Shown: piece after piece, positions 45,449 through 57,885 of the stretch
Layout: each line of letters starts with the position of its first letter
How positions within the stretch are numbered: the stretch's first letter is position 1
Source: Brasenia schreberi
Lineage: Eukaryota > Streptophyta > Magnoliopsida > Nymphaeales > Cabombaceae
Direction: 5' to 3'
NCBI GenBank assembly: GCA_036023115.1
Contig: JAYKKT010000064.1
Span: 8,316,501-8,380,500 of the forward strand
DNA: 64,000 bases
The notes under the pieces: model-generated
The model's database searches: none
What the model was told of the DNA's origin: nothing
Seen by the model: the letters and a program-made list of their open reading frames with translations, nothing else
Made by a program: the position numbers and the translations under genes

Positions 45449-48400
45449 AAGATGAATATCGTAGAATCCTATTTTTTGGCTGTTGGTTCTGAAAATCGGG
45501 TACTTGTAGAATCTGGATGGGTGGTATCACTTTGTTGAGACTCTCCTGCCACTATGATTAGAAGAATATGATACGTTCACAGTTCCAAGGGGCGGTTGTT
45601 AGTTGCTATTGAACATTAAACTGTGTTGGATTCAGTTGTGGCTGTAACAGCGCAACTCAATCCTCACTGTTTGTGTACTTGAATCTTGTGATGCGAATTT
45701 TATAGTTCATTTGATCAGGGAAGATTGTTCTGCGTATTAATTCTTCTCTTTGTGTGTTACCAATTATGTTTGCTTGGCTATGCAGTGAAAGTGAAGCCAA
45801 TGTATGTGCGTATGTTCCTTTTCCTCTAAATTGTAGTTAGCATATTTGCCCTAGTGGACAGACGAAAGTACAGCACTTGTACATGCTGCTTTACATTACC
45901 TTTCCTTTTACTACCAACCGGAGGATAGATGTGTCCTAGTTATCATGGGCTGATTTCGGAGCTGATCAGGTCCACTTTGAGCTTGCACTACCTTTATAAT
46001 AGCATCTCCAGGGACCTTACATCAGTCTGAGACAGACGTGCACCTTTTGGCAAGTGGCCCATACATCTTAGTCCTCCAACACATGCGTAACAGCATTTTG
46101 TCCTTTTCTTTATGCTGTATCATAAATTATTTTTAGTACTGCAATAAAGGGCCCTCCTTTTCCCACCTGTCTCATCAGAAAATTCTACCATAACAAATTG
46201 TTTTTTAATCGTTCTTAACGTGGAAACCGCTCTTAGTTAAGCTTGGATCTTGTATTTGTTGTTGGAGTTTGTGGATCTCATTCCTTCTATTTCGCTCTTT
46301 TTCTTATCATTATGTTTAAACGGGAAAAGGTACAATTTTGTCCTTAATGTTTGGGCCTGAGAGCAATTGTACCCTGGGCTCAAAAGTGCCCTGTATGTTA
46401 CCCAAGCTATCCATTTTACCCTTTAAGTAACCTTAACCTAAATTATGTACTTTTTTCTTACTAAAATGCCTTTTGCCCTAAATCACCGTAAACCCTGTCT
46501 CCTTTCCACACACTCTCACTCTCTCATTAGTTTTAAGTACAAGCCACCCAGCAAACATTTAAGTTTGCATAGTTATTATGTTTATTAGATTACTATTTCA
46601 GAAGAATTTTATAGACTGTTTAGAGCATTTTAGTTGATACAGAAATCAAGAAGTAAGGATGATGAACAACATGTTAAAGTTGGATGAATATATAGTATGA
46701 AGTATAAAAAGTTCCGGCACTTTTGTTAAGGTGCTTTTGATTTTTTTTTTTTTTTTTTTGGTTATGGAAGAAGGCTGATGTCTAAGATACCGAGACATGC
46801 GTGCACCCTTGGGGAACTAAACTCGTCCCTGCAGTGTGGAATTCGAGAGCCCCATCGTTGAGCTGACGCGTTGGGTGTACTTTTGTTCATGTGTTGTATG
46901 CCCAACTTGTATGAAGTTGTTTGTATTGGAAGCTATTATTACTTCTTAGAATATAAATAGATAGTGAGAATAGTTACGATCATCTTACTCAACTTCTTGT
47001 GCGGATTCCTTGGAGAATATTTGGGTAGCTGGAAACCTTGGTGGCGAGGATCTCACGTTTATATTATGCTTGCACCATTTTGCAACTCAAAGTTTCTGCT
47101 TGTTTCTATAGTGGTAAGTAGGCTTGGATAGTCACATATCTAGATCATGTCAATTTTAATTTTAGTTAATGTATCTCTAACAAATTATTAAGAGATTACC
47201 AAGAATAGGATGTCTAATTGATGAACAAGCCATGAATGGTTTTCTCTTTGAATTAGCAAAGTAGCTCTTGAAAACTTTGAGGGGCCTTAAGAGCTTTATT
47301 GCAGCGCCATGAATAGGTAGGCATTATCGTTTTGCAGTAAAGCTAATAGTCTCTCTCTTTGGAAGAGGCAGCCGGATGAAGGCTGGTGGACACTGTGGCG
47401 CAGTTTCTCTTTATGATTTGACTCGGTATGGGTATCGCTAAATACTTTTCTTTTCCACTGTTTATGAGTTGAAGAAGCCACATTTCATAAGGTGTCTAAT
47501 TGGAAGCACTCAACATACGACTCCAAATGCTATTTTCCTTGCCTACGTGGGAATTTTCACATTTCGCACTAATAGGTTTTCTATACAATTCAAGATCTTG
47601 TACATCAAAGAGAATGTAACAGAGCTATTCGCCCCATCACGACGGAACTTCTTTTATTTTGCTATATCTAAATTATCTCGGTATTCTTTTGTTCAACTTT
47701 TGTTCTTGCAATATCTAAAATATCTTGGTACTCTTGTTTAACTTTTGTTTTCGCACCTTTTTACTGAGCTTCCTGCGGATCTCCAAGACAGAAGGCATGT
47801 TCACTACACTTAAATATTTGTATGTGGCGCACAGGACTTAATGCAAAGGCGAAGTGTAGTCAGGAGTTACACAATCAAACACACTTGGATGATCACAAAG
47901 TTTTATTTGTAGCCATCGAAAATAAGCATCTATTGAGCGAAAGACGGGATAGAATGTGGAGCAGTTCTCTAGCTATGTGAACTCCAACACAATTTTCAGA
48001 CCGTTCAAGAGGACAAGACGGTTACCATAGCTTGACTCCATATCGGATTAGGCCCGTCTCAGACCTTATTCATGTCACAATTTTAATAAAGATCATGTCC
48101 AATGTCGAAGTTAGAGGACCAAGCATTATTTCTTCTGAATCTAATTTTGAATGTTCTGTTCAAACCTTGATAGGTTTCGGACTGAAACTAAGTTCATATG
48201 TTCAGTTCATATCCCTAAGCGAACCCCATCTGTTTGCAACTTCAACCCAACCGGAGGGTTTTCCTTGTAAGAAAGTTGCATAAAATAAACAAAACTCGTC
48301 AGGTGATAGAACGTCTCATACATTTTTACCATCGACTAAGGTTAACACCGCCCAGAGAGTCAATCTAAACTATTACCATCAGATTTTCTCATTCAAATCC

Positions 48401-49234
48401 CGAATTCCGCCTAATGCAAAACCAGCCCTATGCTTGGATAAAAACTCGTGTTGCACCCTTTTTATCCTATCTAGTATACAAAAAGGCCTAGTTAAGGTTA
48501 AGATATGGCCCCAGTAGAATCTGACAGAGATAAGCCATGTCAAGTCACTTTTCTTTTCACTAAAGTCGGCTTGAAAGATGACTTGAATGGTTATCTTTAA
48601 CCTGAAAGTTTTCTTGTCGATACCCGATTTCCCTTGTTCTAACTCTGAAGGATCTAGGGTCTTTTATCGCCAATGTCCTGGAACCTCGACATATGATTCG
48701 ACTTCTCTCAAGATTGAAACAGAGATAGATTAAACGTGGTTAACTACCTACTTTTAAATCATAGGTCATAATCAGGTTGGCTGAAAATATCAAAGAGTGA
48801 TGGCTTGGATGCTATATGAGATGTTATTCTGGTGCATTCTTAAAAGGATGACCTCCCAATATTTCACATTGTAGTGACCAAAGATCTGGAGAAAATGCTA
48901 TTTGAATGAATGCCAATGACTCCGGGTTGCGAGTTGGATTAGAGATGGCATTATCTGATCCATATTGAAAATCACTCGTGATTCGAGAGTTTTGTGATAA
49001 TACCACTTCAAAGCGTTGGAATGAGTTACATATTCCATTTTTCTGTTTTGGACGTCTTGTTGCTTCGCCCATGTATAGGTGGTGGGAAGACCTGACTTAT
49101 TGATCTTTCAAGATTTTTGGTGCTGCACCCATATAGTACGATACACACAATATCAAATGATATTATGTGATGTTTAACTTCTTATCCCTTTTTCTATAAA
49201 ATTTCATTTTTTTCCAAGTAATTTTCATTAACTA
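45449..49234. other. Intergenic between AHA1 and LINE L6
   Basis: The first few hundred bases are probably AHA1 3' untranslated region. A T-run lies at 46741-46759. The stretch around 46870-47080 has an LTR-like look (atataaatag, then a ctcacgttta region) but no matching partner. Frames at 47469-47741, 48032-48283 and 48824-49072 carry no recognised motif. Confidence 0.4.
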
Positions 49235-51903
49235 AACTCCGCCATGTAAGGGATCACCCTTTCATTGCCGATCTCAAGCCCGGATAAAGGAGGAGTATTG
49301 AGTTAGGCTTTCGATAGACACCGTAAAACTTCGTCGGATTTTTATAACATGGATTACAAAAAAAAAAACTATGAGCATTGCTTTGGCGTGTCCCCGCCTA
49401 GCGACGCACTGTATAGCTCGAATGCAGTGATAAGTAAGAAATGACCACTACATTTTCGCCCGAATGTAGTAAATCAATTGCAGTGAGGGTTCCCACACCA
49501 TGGACGGGTGTGTGTAAAGAAGTTAGTCCTACTACATTGCCGCCCGAATATAGTGAATAATTTGCAGAGAGGGTCTCCGCATTTTGATTATGGACAGATG
49601 CAGAGAGTAAAGAATCTAGTTCTAGATAATAAGATTCGTATTGGTTCTTTGAATATTAGAACATTATCCGGTATGCTAATGGAGGTGGTAGATATTATGA
49701 TTCGGAGAAAGATTCATATTCTATGTTTACAAGATACAAAATGGGTTGGAGAAAAAGCAAAGGAGATAGAGGATAAATGTTTTAAATTATGGTACTCAGG
49801 TAAAGAAAAGTCTTGAAACAGAGTTGGTATTATCATAAATAAAGATTTAAAGGATAGTGTAGTAGACATACAATGATATGGTGACCAAATCATGACGTTG
49901 AAATTAGTGTTAGGAACAGAGGTTTTGAATATAGTTTGTGCTTACGCACCCGATGTAGGACTAGAAGATAGTATAAAGACAACTTTTTGGGAAGAGTTAG
50001 ATAAGGTGATTCAAAAGATTCCACAAAGGAAGATGATTTGTTTAGGAGGAGACTTAAATGGACATGTCGGTAAAGAGGCATTAGGATATCAAGGTATTCA
50101 TGAAAACTTTGGTTTTAGGGATATAAATGAGGAAGGTAGAGAGATTTTAAATTTTGCTATGGCATTTGATCTCTTTATAGTCAATAAAATCTTCAAAAAA
50201 TGAGAAACATTTAATTACTTATAAGAGTGGCTTATCACAAACACAAATTGATTACTTTATTTGTAGAAAAAAAGATAGAGCGTGTTGTAAAGATTGCAAG
50301 GTAATTCCAGGAGAAAGCTTAACCACCCAGCATCGACTTTTAGTTAAGGATTTACAAATAAAAAAATGGACAAAGAAGAAAAGAGTGCATCGAGCTATTC
50401 AAACTAAATGGTGGAACCTCAAAAGCGAGAAAGAAGATATATTTAAACAGAAAGTCCTTCAAGGAGATGTTTGGAATTATGTTGGTACACCTTGTGATAT
50501 GTGGAACAATATGGCTATACATATTAGGAAAGTGGCGAAAGATGTGTTAGGTGTATCTAAGGGAAGTGTACCGGCACAAAAAAAAAGTTTGGTGGTGGAG
50601 TGAAGTAGTGCAAAAGGAGACATTTAAAATTGTGTGAATTATCGAGGTATCAAGTTAATGGGCCATACTATGAAATTGTGGGAAAGAATTACCGAACGTA
50701 GGTTAAGACAAGTATCAAGAACAACAGAGAACCAATTTGGATTCATGCCAGGTAGATCTACTATTGAAGTGATTCACCTTTTGAGACGTCTTATGGAACA
50801 TTTTAGAGTAAAAAAGAAAGACCTTCACATGATATTTATTGATCTAGAAAAACTTATGATAGAGTACCGAGGGAGGTTCTTTGGAGAACTTTGGAAAAAA
50901 GAGGTATCCCATTGACACACATTAACCTTATAAGAGACATGTACGATGGTGCAAAAACATGTGTGAGGACTCATGAAGGATTGACAAACTTCTTTGAAGT
51001 TAATATTGGGTTACATCAAGGATCAACTTTAAGTCCATACTTATTTGTAATGGTGATTGATGAGTTAACAAAACATATTCAAGATGAAGTACCTTGGTGT
51101 ATGTTATTTGCAGATGACATTGTATTAGTCGAGGAGTCTAAGAAAAAAGTTAATAGAAAATTGGAACTATGGAGAGAAACATTAGAAAGCAAAGGCCTCC
51201 GACTTAGTAGAACAAAGACAATATCTGGAATGTAAGTTTGATCATTTGGTTACTTCAGAGGACATAGAAATTAAAATTGGCACATATTGCATCCCCCAAA
51301 AGGAAAGTTTTAAATACCTAGGTCAATTTTTCAGAGTGATGGAAGAATTGATAGAGATGTTACGCATAGAATTAATGCTGGTTGGTTAAAATAAAGAGAA
51401 GCATCAGGTATTTTTTGTGATAAGAAGATACCATTAAAGTTAAAAAGTAAATATTATAGAGCATCAATTAGGCCTGCCATGTTTTATGGTACTAAGTGTT
51501 GGGCAGTTAATCATCAACATGTACAAAAGATGTATGTGATAGAAATGAAGATTTTGAGATGGATGAGTGGTCATACAAGAAAGAACCGTATACATAATGA
51601 GGTTATTAGAAACAAATTAGGAGTGGCACCAATAGAGGATAAAATGAGAGAATATCGTTTAAGATGGTTTGGACATATAGAAAAAAGATCAAAAGAAGAA
51701 CCTGTAAGAAGGTATGAAAAATTAAATTTGGAAAGTATTAAAAGTGGTAGAGGACGACCACAAAAGTATTGAAAAGAAATAATAAAGAATGATATGTGGC
51801 TTATTGTGAGTTAACTACTAATATGGCACACGATAGAGATCTGTGGAAACAAAGAATCAATGTAGCCGACCCCGTCTAGTATGGAAAAAGGCTTAGTTGT
51901 TGT
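49235..51903 (+). mobile_element. RTE-type LINE L6, full ends but internally deleted
   Basis: It begins actccgccatgtaaggga, like the 5' end of the complete copy L8, and ends ggcttagttgttgt. The leader repeats, endonuclease (KIRIGSLNIRTLSGMLMEVV; YAPDVGLEDSIKTTFWEELD; GGDLNGHVGKEALGYQG) and RT with intact FADD box ([20 protein letters not shown]) are present. A jump near 50620 removes the linker end and RT start, and several stops and frameshifts break it (after KEKS, at 50202, around 50870 and 51230). The gtaattttc-like flanks (about 49219 and 51904) could be its target-site duplication. Confidence 0.85.
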
Positions 51904-51910
51904 GTAATTT

Positions 51911-53325
51911 TCTACAAATTATGAGCATTGCGTTGATCTGTCCTCTCTTAACGATACACTTAAGAGTCCGAATATAGTGAAAAGTAAGAAATAGTCTACA
52001 TCTTCACCTGAATGTAATGAATTAATTGAATAAAGGATTTTTACATCATAAATGAGTGTGGGTAAAGAAGTTAGTTATACTACATTGTCATCCGAATGTA
52101 GTGAATAAGTTAAAGTAAGGGTTTTCACATTTTTAAAATGAACAGATGCAAGAAGGTAAGGAAGCTATTCTTGAATAATAAGATTCGTATTGGTACTTCG
52201 AATATAAGAACATTAACCGACAAGTTAATGGAACTGATAAATACTATAATTTAGAGAAAGATTCACATTATATGTTTACAAGAGATAAAGTGGGCTGGAG
52301 AAAAATAAGGAAGATTGAGAATAAAGGTTTAAAATTATAGTACTCACAAAAGGAAAAGGCTTGAAATGAACTTGATATTATTATAAATAAAGATTTAAAG
52401 GATTGTGTAGTGAATATACAATGATATGAGGACCAAATTATGATGGTGAAATTAATATTAGGAGTAGAGGCACTGAATATAGTTTGTGTATATGCACTCC
52501 AAAAAGGACTAAAAGATATAATAAATAAGGCATTTTGAAAGGAATTAAATAAGGTAATTCAACAAATTCCACTAAGAGAGATGATTTGTTTGAGAGGAGA
52601 CTTAAATGGTCATGTCGGTAAAGAGGCAGTAAGATATTGAGGTATTCATGAAAATTATGGTTTTAGGGATTTAAATGAGGAAGGTAGGACGATTTTAAAT
52701 TTTACTATAACATATGATCTATTTATACCCAATACAATCTTTAAAAAATGAGATTTATAAGAATGATTTGTCACAAACACAAATTGATTGTTTTGTTTGT
52801 AAAAAAAAAGATCGTGTCGTAAAGATTGCAAGTTAATTTCTAGAGAAACGAAAAAGGCCATTAGTGAAACAAAGCTAAAATTTCAGAGGATTTATATAAA
52901 AAATTTAACTCAAAAAAGGTAAAAGAGATATTTTAAAAAAAATTAAGGCTAAAAATACGAAAACTAAAGATCTTACTTTTATTAGGCGTATTAAAGATGA
53001 GGATGGAAAGATTTAGTGGCAAATGATGATATAAAGATAGATAATTTTTTTTAGTTTTATAAACTTTTTAACAAAACTATATATACTAGTATTAGTTTAG
53101 GAGAGTTAACCAAATTAGAAAAGTATATAAATCATACTATCGCCGTCTTCAAAAGAACTAAGTTAAAGAGGCTTTAAATATATAAAGGTTAGTAAATATG
53201 TAGAACTAGACAATATCCCTATAGAAGTATGAAAAATCTTAAGAGAGATGTGACTCACTTAGCTCACAAGCTATTTAATGAAATATGAAAAACCCAAAAG
53301 ATGCCCAAGAAATGGAGCTAAAATG
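51911..53325 (+). mobile_element. RTE-type LINE L7, old and 3'-truncated
   Basis: Strongly diverged LINE sequence running from the leader (caaattatgagcattgcg) through endonuclease (gagatgatttgtttgagagg, catgtcggtaaagaggcag) and linker into the start of RT (caatatccctatagaag), ending near 53325. It has far more changes than its neighbours and abuts the 3' end of L6. Confidence 0.75.
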
Positions 53326-53339
53326 AGTTGAGGAAGGGG

Positions 53340-54200
53340 ATAATATGTGGCTCGCGGACAACCAACTTTACAATCCCCGAACTCCTTGCATATGAAATGC
53401 CCCTTCATGTCTTTAATCTATACGATGCTAAATAACTGAGGTTGACCTTCCTTTAAGTTCTTCTCCAATGGATATTATCTAGCTAAATGCCCATCTCTCC
53501 ACAGCTAAAACAAGTAATCCCATGATTATGTTGACTATCCTAGTCACAAGAAGGCCCACCACTCGCCTAAGACTTGCTACCTCTACTAGTCCACTGTTGA
53601 GCTTGGCTTAGTATACTCTTCTTATCGTCTTCTGAAATTATTTTCTATTGGCCTCTTCTTACCTTTATAATGTAGCATATTCATCTCGACATGCTTAACA
53701 ACTTGTAACTCATTAATATCATTATATATTTTATCTCTAAGTGACTTGCAAATCAGATCAGAAAGATTACAAAAATACTTGTTTGCTTATGCCTCAGGAA
53801 TTACCATGTTAGGATCAAATTGTGCCAACCTTACAAATTGATTTGTATAGTCTCTTACAGTCATGTTGCCTGACTGTAACTAATTGAACTCTAATTGTAA
53901 ACACATTACATCATTCTGAGAAAAGAAGTAGTCGAAAATGTTTTTTTGAATGTCTCTCAAGTCCAAGGAGTGCTACGAGTCTTATTTTGTATTCTCCGCC
54001 ATGTCTTAGCATTTCTTTCAAAAAGACTAGACGTTAACTGAAATTTTCTCTTCTTATTTGAACATTTGAGTACCAAGAAAGCATTATCGAGCTTATCAAT
54101 CCACTCTTAAAGTTCCAATAGATCTACAATTATGTCATTAAACTCTTTACACCCATTGTTTGTTGAGTGTTGAATTGTTGTAGTGGATTCCCTAGAAATG
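53340..54200 (-). mobile_element. Ty3/gypsy gag remnant
   Basis: - strand frames read a retrotransposon gag: WIDKLDNAFLVLKCSNKKRK, LFERNAKTWRRI, NMTVRDYTNQFVRLAQFDPN, DLICKSLRDKIYNDINELQV, followed by a zinc knuckle start ITCFSCGEMGI near 53500. The order and the MTVxxYxxxFxxLxxF motif are those of Ty3/gypsy gag. Stops and frameshifts throughout. Its 5' side extends right and is split by LINE L8. LTRs were not delimited. Confidence 0.7.
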
Positions 54201-54565
54201 TTTTGTAGCAAACGTTTGACTAAGGCCAAATCAATTTTTCGTCAAGTGTCAAATTCACATATAAATTAGTTATGATAATTATAACTCATATTGTGTCTAC
54301 TCCAAGGCCATAGGAATCGTCCGTTACTCCCTTACGTGACCTTGGTCACCCCATCCATGACGATCAAACCACATCGACTCTCATGATAGTGTCCGGAAAC
54401 ATGCTCTATATTTGCCCCAAGTCGGAATGCCCAAGAAACCTACAAGTCTCTAAAGACTCCACACTAACCACACAAATACGATTGATATATTCACACATCA
54501 TTACATTTCAAAACCAATTCCAATTTATCACATTCACAATCTCATATCTAGATCCACATATATTC

Positions 54566-54583
54566 AAATCCATATCCATACAA
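54566..54583. repeat. 18-bp target-site duplication of LINE L8 (left copy)
   Basis: aaatccatatccatacaa here is repeated exactly at 57868-57885. Confidence 0.9.
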
Positions 54584-57500
54584 CAACAACAACAACAACA
54601 ACTAAGCCTTTTCCCATACTAGACGGGGTCGGCTACATGGATTCTTTGTTTCCACAAATCTCTATCGTGTGCCATGTTAGCAGTTAACTCCCAATAAGCT
54701 AGATCATTCTTTATTGTTTCTTTCCAACACTTTTGTGGTCGTCCTCTACCTCTTTTAATACTTTCCAAATTTAGGTTTTCTAACCTTCTTACTGGTTCTT
54801 CTTTTGATCTTCTTTCTATATGTCCAAACCATCTTAAACGATGTTCTCTCATTTTATCCTCTATTGGTGCCACTCCTAATTTGTTTCTAATAACCTCATT
54901 ATGTATACGGTCTTTTCTTGTATGACCACTCATCCATCTCAACATCTTCATTTCTGTCACAGACATCTTTTGTACATGTTGATGATTAACTGCCCAACAC
55001 TCAGAACCATAAAACATGGCAGGCCTAACTGCTGCTCTATAATATTTACCTTTTAATTTTAATGGTATCTTCTTGTCACAAAGAATACCTGATGCTCCTC
55101 TCCATTTTAACCAACCAGCATTAATTCTATATGTAACATCTCCATCAATTCTTCCATCACTTTGAAAAATTGACCCTAGGTATTTAAAACTTTCCTTTTG
55201 GGGAATGCAATGTGTGCCAATTTTAATTTCTATGTCCTCTGAAGTAGCCAAATGATCAAACTTACATTCCATATATTCTGTCTTTGTTCTACTAAGTCGG
55301 AGGCCTTTGTTTTCTAATGTTTCTCTCCATAGTTCCAATTTTCTATTAACTTTTTCCTTAGACTCCTCCACTAATATAATGTCATCTGCAAATAACATAC
55401 ACCAAGGTACTTCATCTTGAATATGTTTTGTTAACTCATCCATCACCATTATAAATAAGTATGGACTTAAAGTTGATCCTTGATGTAACCCAATATTAAC
55501 TTCAAAGAAGTCTGTCGTTCCTTCATGAGTCCTCACACATGTTTTTGCACCATCATACATGTCTCTTATAAGGTTAATATATGTCAATGGGATACCTCTT
55601 TTTTCCAAAGTTCTCCAAAGAACCTCCCTCGGTACCTTATCATAAGCTTTTTCTATATCAATAAATATCATGTGAAGGTCTTTCTTTTTTGCTCTAAAAT
55701 GTTCCATAAGACGTCTCAAAAGGTGAATCGCTTCAATAGTAGATCTACCAGGCATAAATCCAAATTGGTTCTCTGTTGTACTTGATACTTGTCTTAACCT
55801 ACGTTCAATAATTCTTTCCCATAATTTCATAGTATGACTCATTAACTTGATACCTCGATAATTCGCACAATTTTGAATGTCTCCCTTGTTTTTATATATG
55901 GGTATAAGTGTACTTGCTCTCCATTCCTCGGGCATCTTTTGGTTTTTCCATATTTCATTAAATAGTCTTGTGAGCCAAGTGATTCCTATTTCTCCTAGTA
56001 TTTTCCAAACTTCTATAGGAATATTATCTGGTCCTACCGATTTACCACTCTTCATATGTTTAAGAGCCTCTTTGACTTCATTCTTTTGAATACGTCGGTA
56101 GAAATTGTGGTTTATATACTTTTCTGACTTGGCTAAATCTCCTAAACTAATACTAACATCTTTATTTTCATTAAAAAGATTATAAAAATAGTTTTTCCAT
56201 CTATTTCTTATATCATCATTTGCCACTAGAATTTTTTCATCCTCGTCTTTTATGCATCTAACATAATTAAGATCTTTAGTTTTCTTATCTCTAGCCCTAG
56301 CTATCCTAAAAATATCTCTTTCACCCTCTTTTGAGTTGAGTTTTTTTATATAAGTCCTCCCAAATCTTAGCTTTTGCTTCACTAACGGCCTTTTTTGCTT
56401 CCTTCTTTGCTTTCTTATAAGCTTCTAAAGTTTCACTAGTTTTCTTAGCATAATGTAATTTGTAACATGCCCTCTTTGCCTTGATTTTGTTTTGTACTAC
56501 TTCACTCCACCACCAAGCTTCTTTTTGTGCCGGTACACCTCCCTTAGATACCCCTAACACATCTTCGCCACTTTCCTAATATGTATAGCCATATTGTTCC
56601 ACATATCAGAGGGTGTACCAACATAATTCCAAACATCTCCTTGAAGGACTTTTTGTTTAAATATATATTCTTTCTCACTTTTGAGGTTCCACCATTTAGT
56701 CCGAATAGCTCGATGCACTCTTTTCTTCTTTGTCCATTTTTTTATTTGTAAATCCATAACTAAAAGTCGATGTTGGGTGGTTAAGCTTTCTCCTGGAATT
56801 ACCTTACAATCTTTACAACACGCTCTATCTTTTTTTCTACAAATAAAGTAATCAATTTGTGTTTGTGATAAGCCACTCTTATAAGTAATTAAATGTTCAT
56901 CTCGTTTTTTGAAGATTGTATTGACTATAAAGAGATCAAATGACAGCAAAATTTAAAATCTCCCTACCTTCCTCGTTTATATCCCCATAACCAAAGTTTC
57001 CATGAATCCCTTGATATCCTAATGCCTCTTTACCGACATGTCCATTTAAATCTCCTCCTAAACAAATCATCTCCCTTTGTGGAATCTTTTGAAACACCTT
57101 ATCTAACTCTTCCCAAAAAACTGTCTTTATACTATCTTCTAGTCCTACTTGGGGTGCGTAAGCACAAACTATATTCAAAACCTCTACTCCTAACACTAAT
57201 TTCAATGTCATGATTCGGTCACCATATCGTTGTATGTCTACTACACTCTCCTTTAAATCTTTATTTATGATAATACCAACTCCGTTTCGGGCCTTTTCTT
57301 TACCTGAGTACCATAATTTAAAACCTGTATCCTCTATCTCCTTTGCTTTTTCTCCAACCCATTTTGTCTCTTGTAAACATAGAATATGAATCTTTCTCCG
57401 AATCATAGTATCTACCACCTCCATTAGCTTACCCGATAATGTTCCGATATTCCAAGAACCAATACGAATCTTATTATCTAGGACTAGCTTCCTTACCCCC

Positions 57501-57867
57501 CGCATCCGTCCATAATCAAAATGCGGAGACCCTCTCTGAAAATTTTTCACTACATTCGGGCAGCAATGTAGCGGGACTAACTTCTTTACCCATACCCGTC
57601 CATGATATGGGAACCCTCTCTGCAATTGATTCACTACATTTGGGCGAAAATGTAGTGGCCCTTGCTTACTTCTTACTGCATTCGGGCTCTGCAGCACGTC
57701 GCTAGGCGAGAACGCCCCAAAGCAATGCTCATAATTTTTGTAATCCATATTGTAGAAATCCGACGAAGTTTTACGCTGGCTGTCGGAAGCCTAACACAAC
57801 CCTCCTCCTTTATCCGAGCTTGGGACCGGCAATGCAAGGGTGATCCCTTACATGGGCGGAGTTATTT
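54584..57867 (-). mobile_element. RTE-type LINE L8, complete 3.28-kb copy
   Basis: The most complete copy of the family. The 5' end at 57867 is followed by a leader with in-frame repeats and then the endonuclease (57748-56936: RIGSWNIGTLSGKLMEVVDT, LCLQETKWVGEKAKEIEDTG, YAPQVGLEDSIKTVFWEELD, CLGGDLNGHVGKEALGYQG). The linker follows (56949-56321). The reverse transcriptase frame (56382-54619, 587 codons) reads [71 protein letters not shown] and the C-terminal [20 protein letters not shown]. The 3' tail is (ttg)n. Family and layout are those of plant RTE elements. Small indels near 56945, 56565 and 56350 split the single frame, so this copy is probably inactive despite young-looking flanks. Confidence 0.92.
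57577..57748 (-). repeat. Diverged in-frame tandem repeats in the LINE leader
   Basis: Two units of about 84-93 bp encode FRPNVVNQLQRGFPYHGRVW plus VKKLVP, then CCPNVVKNFQRGSPHFDYGR plus MRGVRKLVL, with a partial third unit upstream (SPNAVRSKQGP). They lie ahead of the endonuclease and occur also in L2, L5 and L6. Confidence 0.65.
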
Positions 57868-57885
57868 AAATCCATATCCATACAA

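Noticed and set aside
46870..47090. Possible solo LTR with atataaatag
   Set aside because: No TG...CA ends or flanking duplication could be fixed, and no second copy is in the window.
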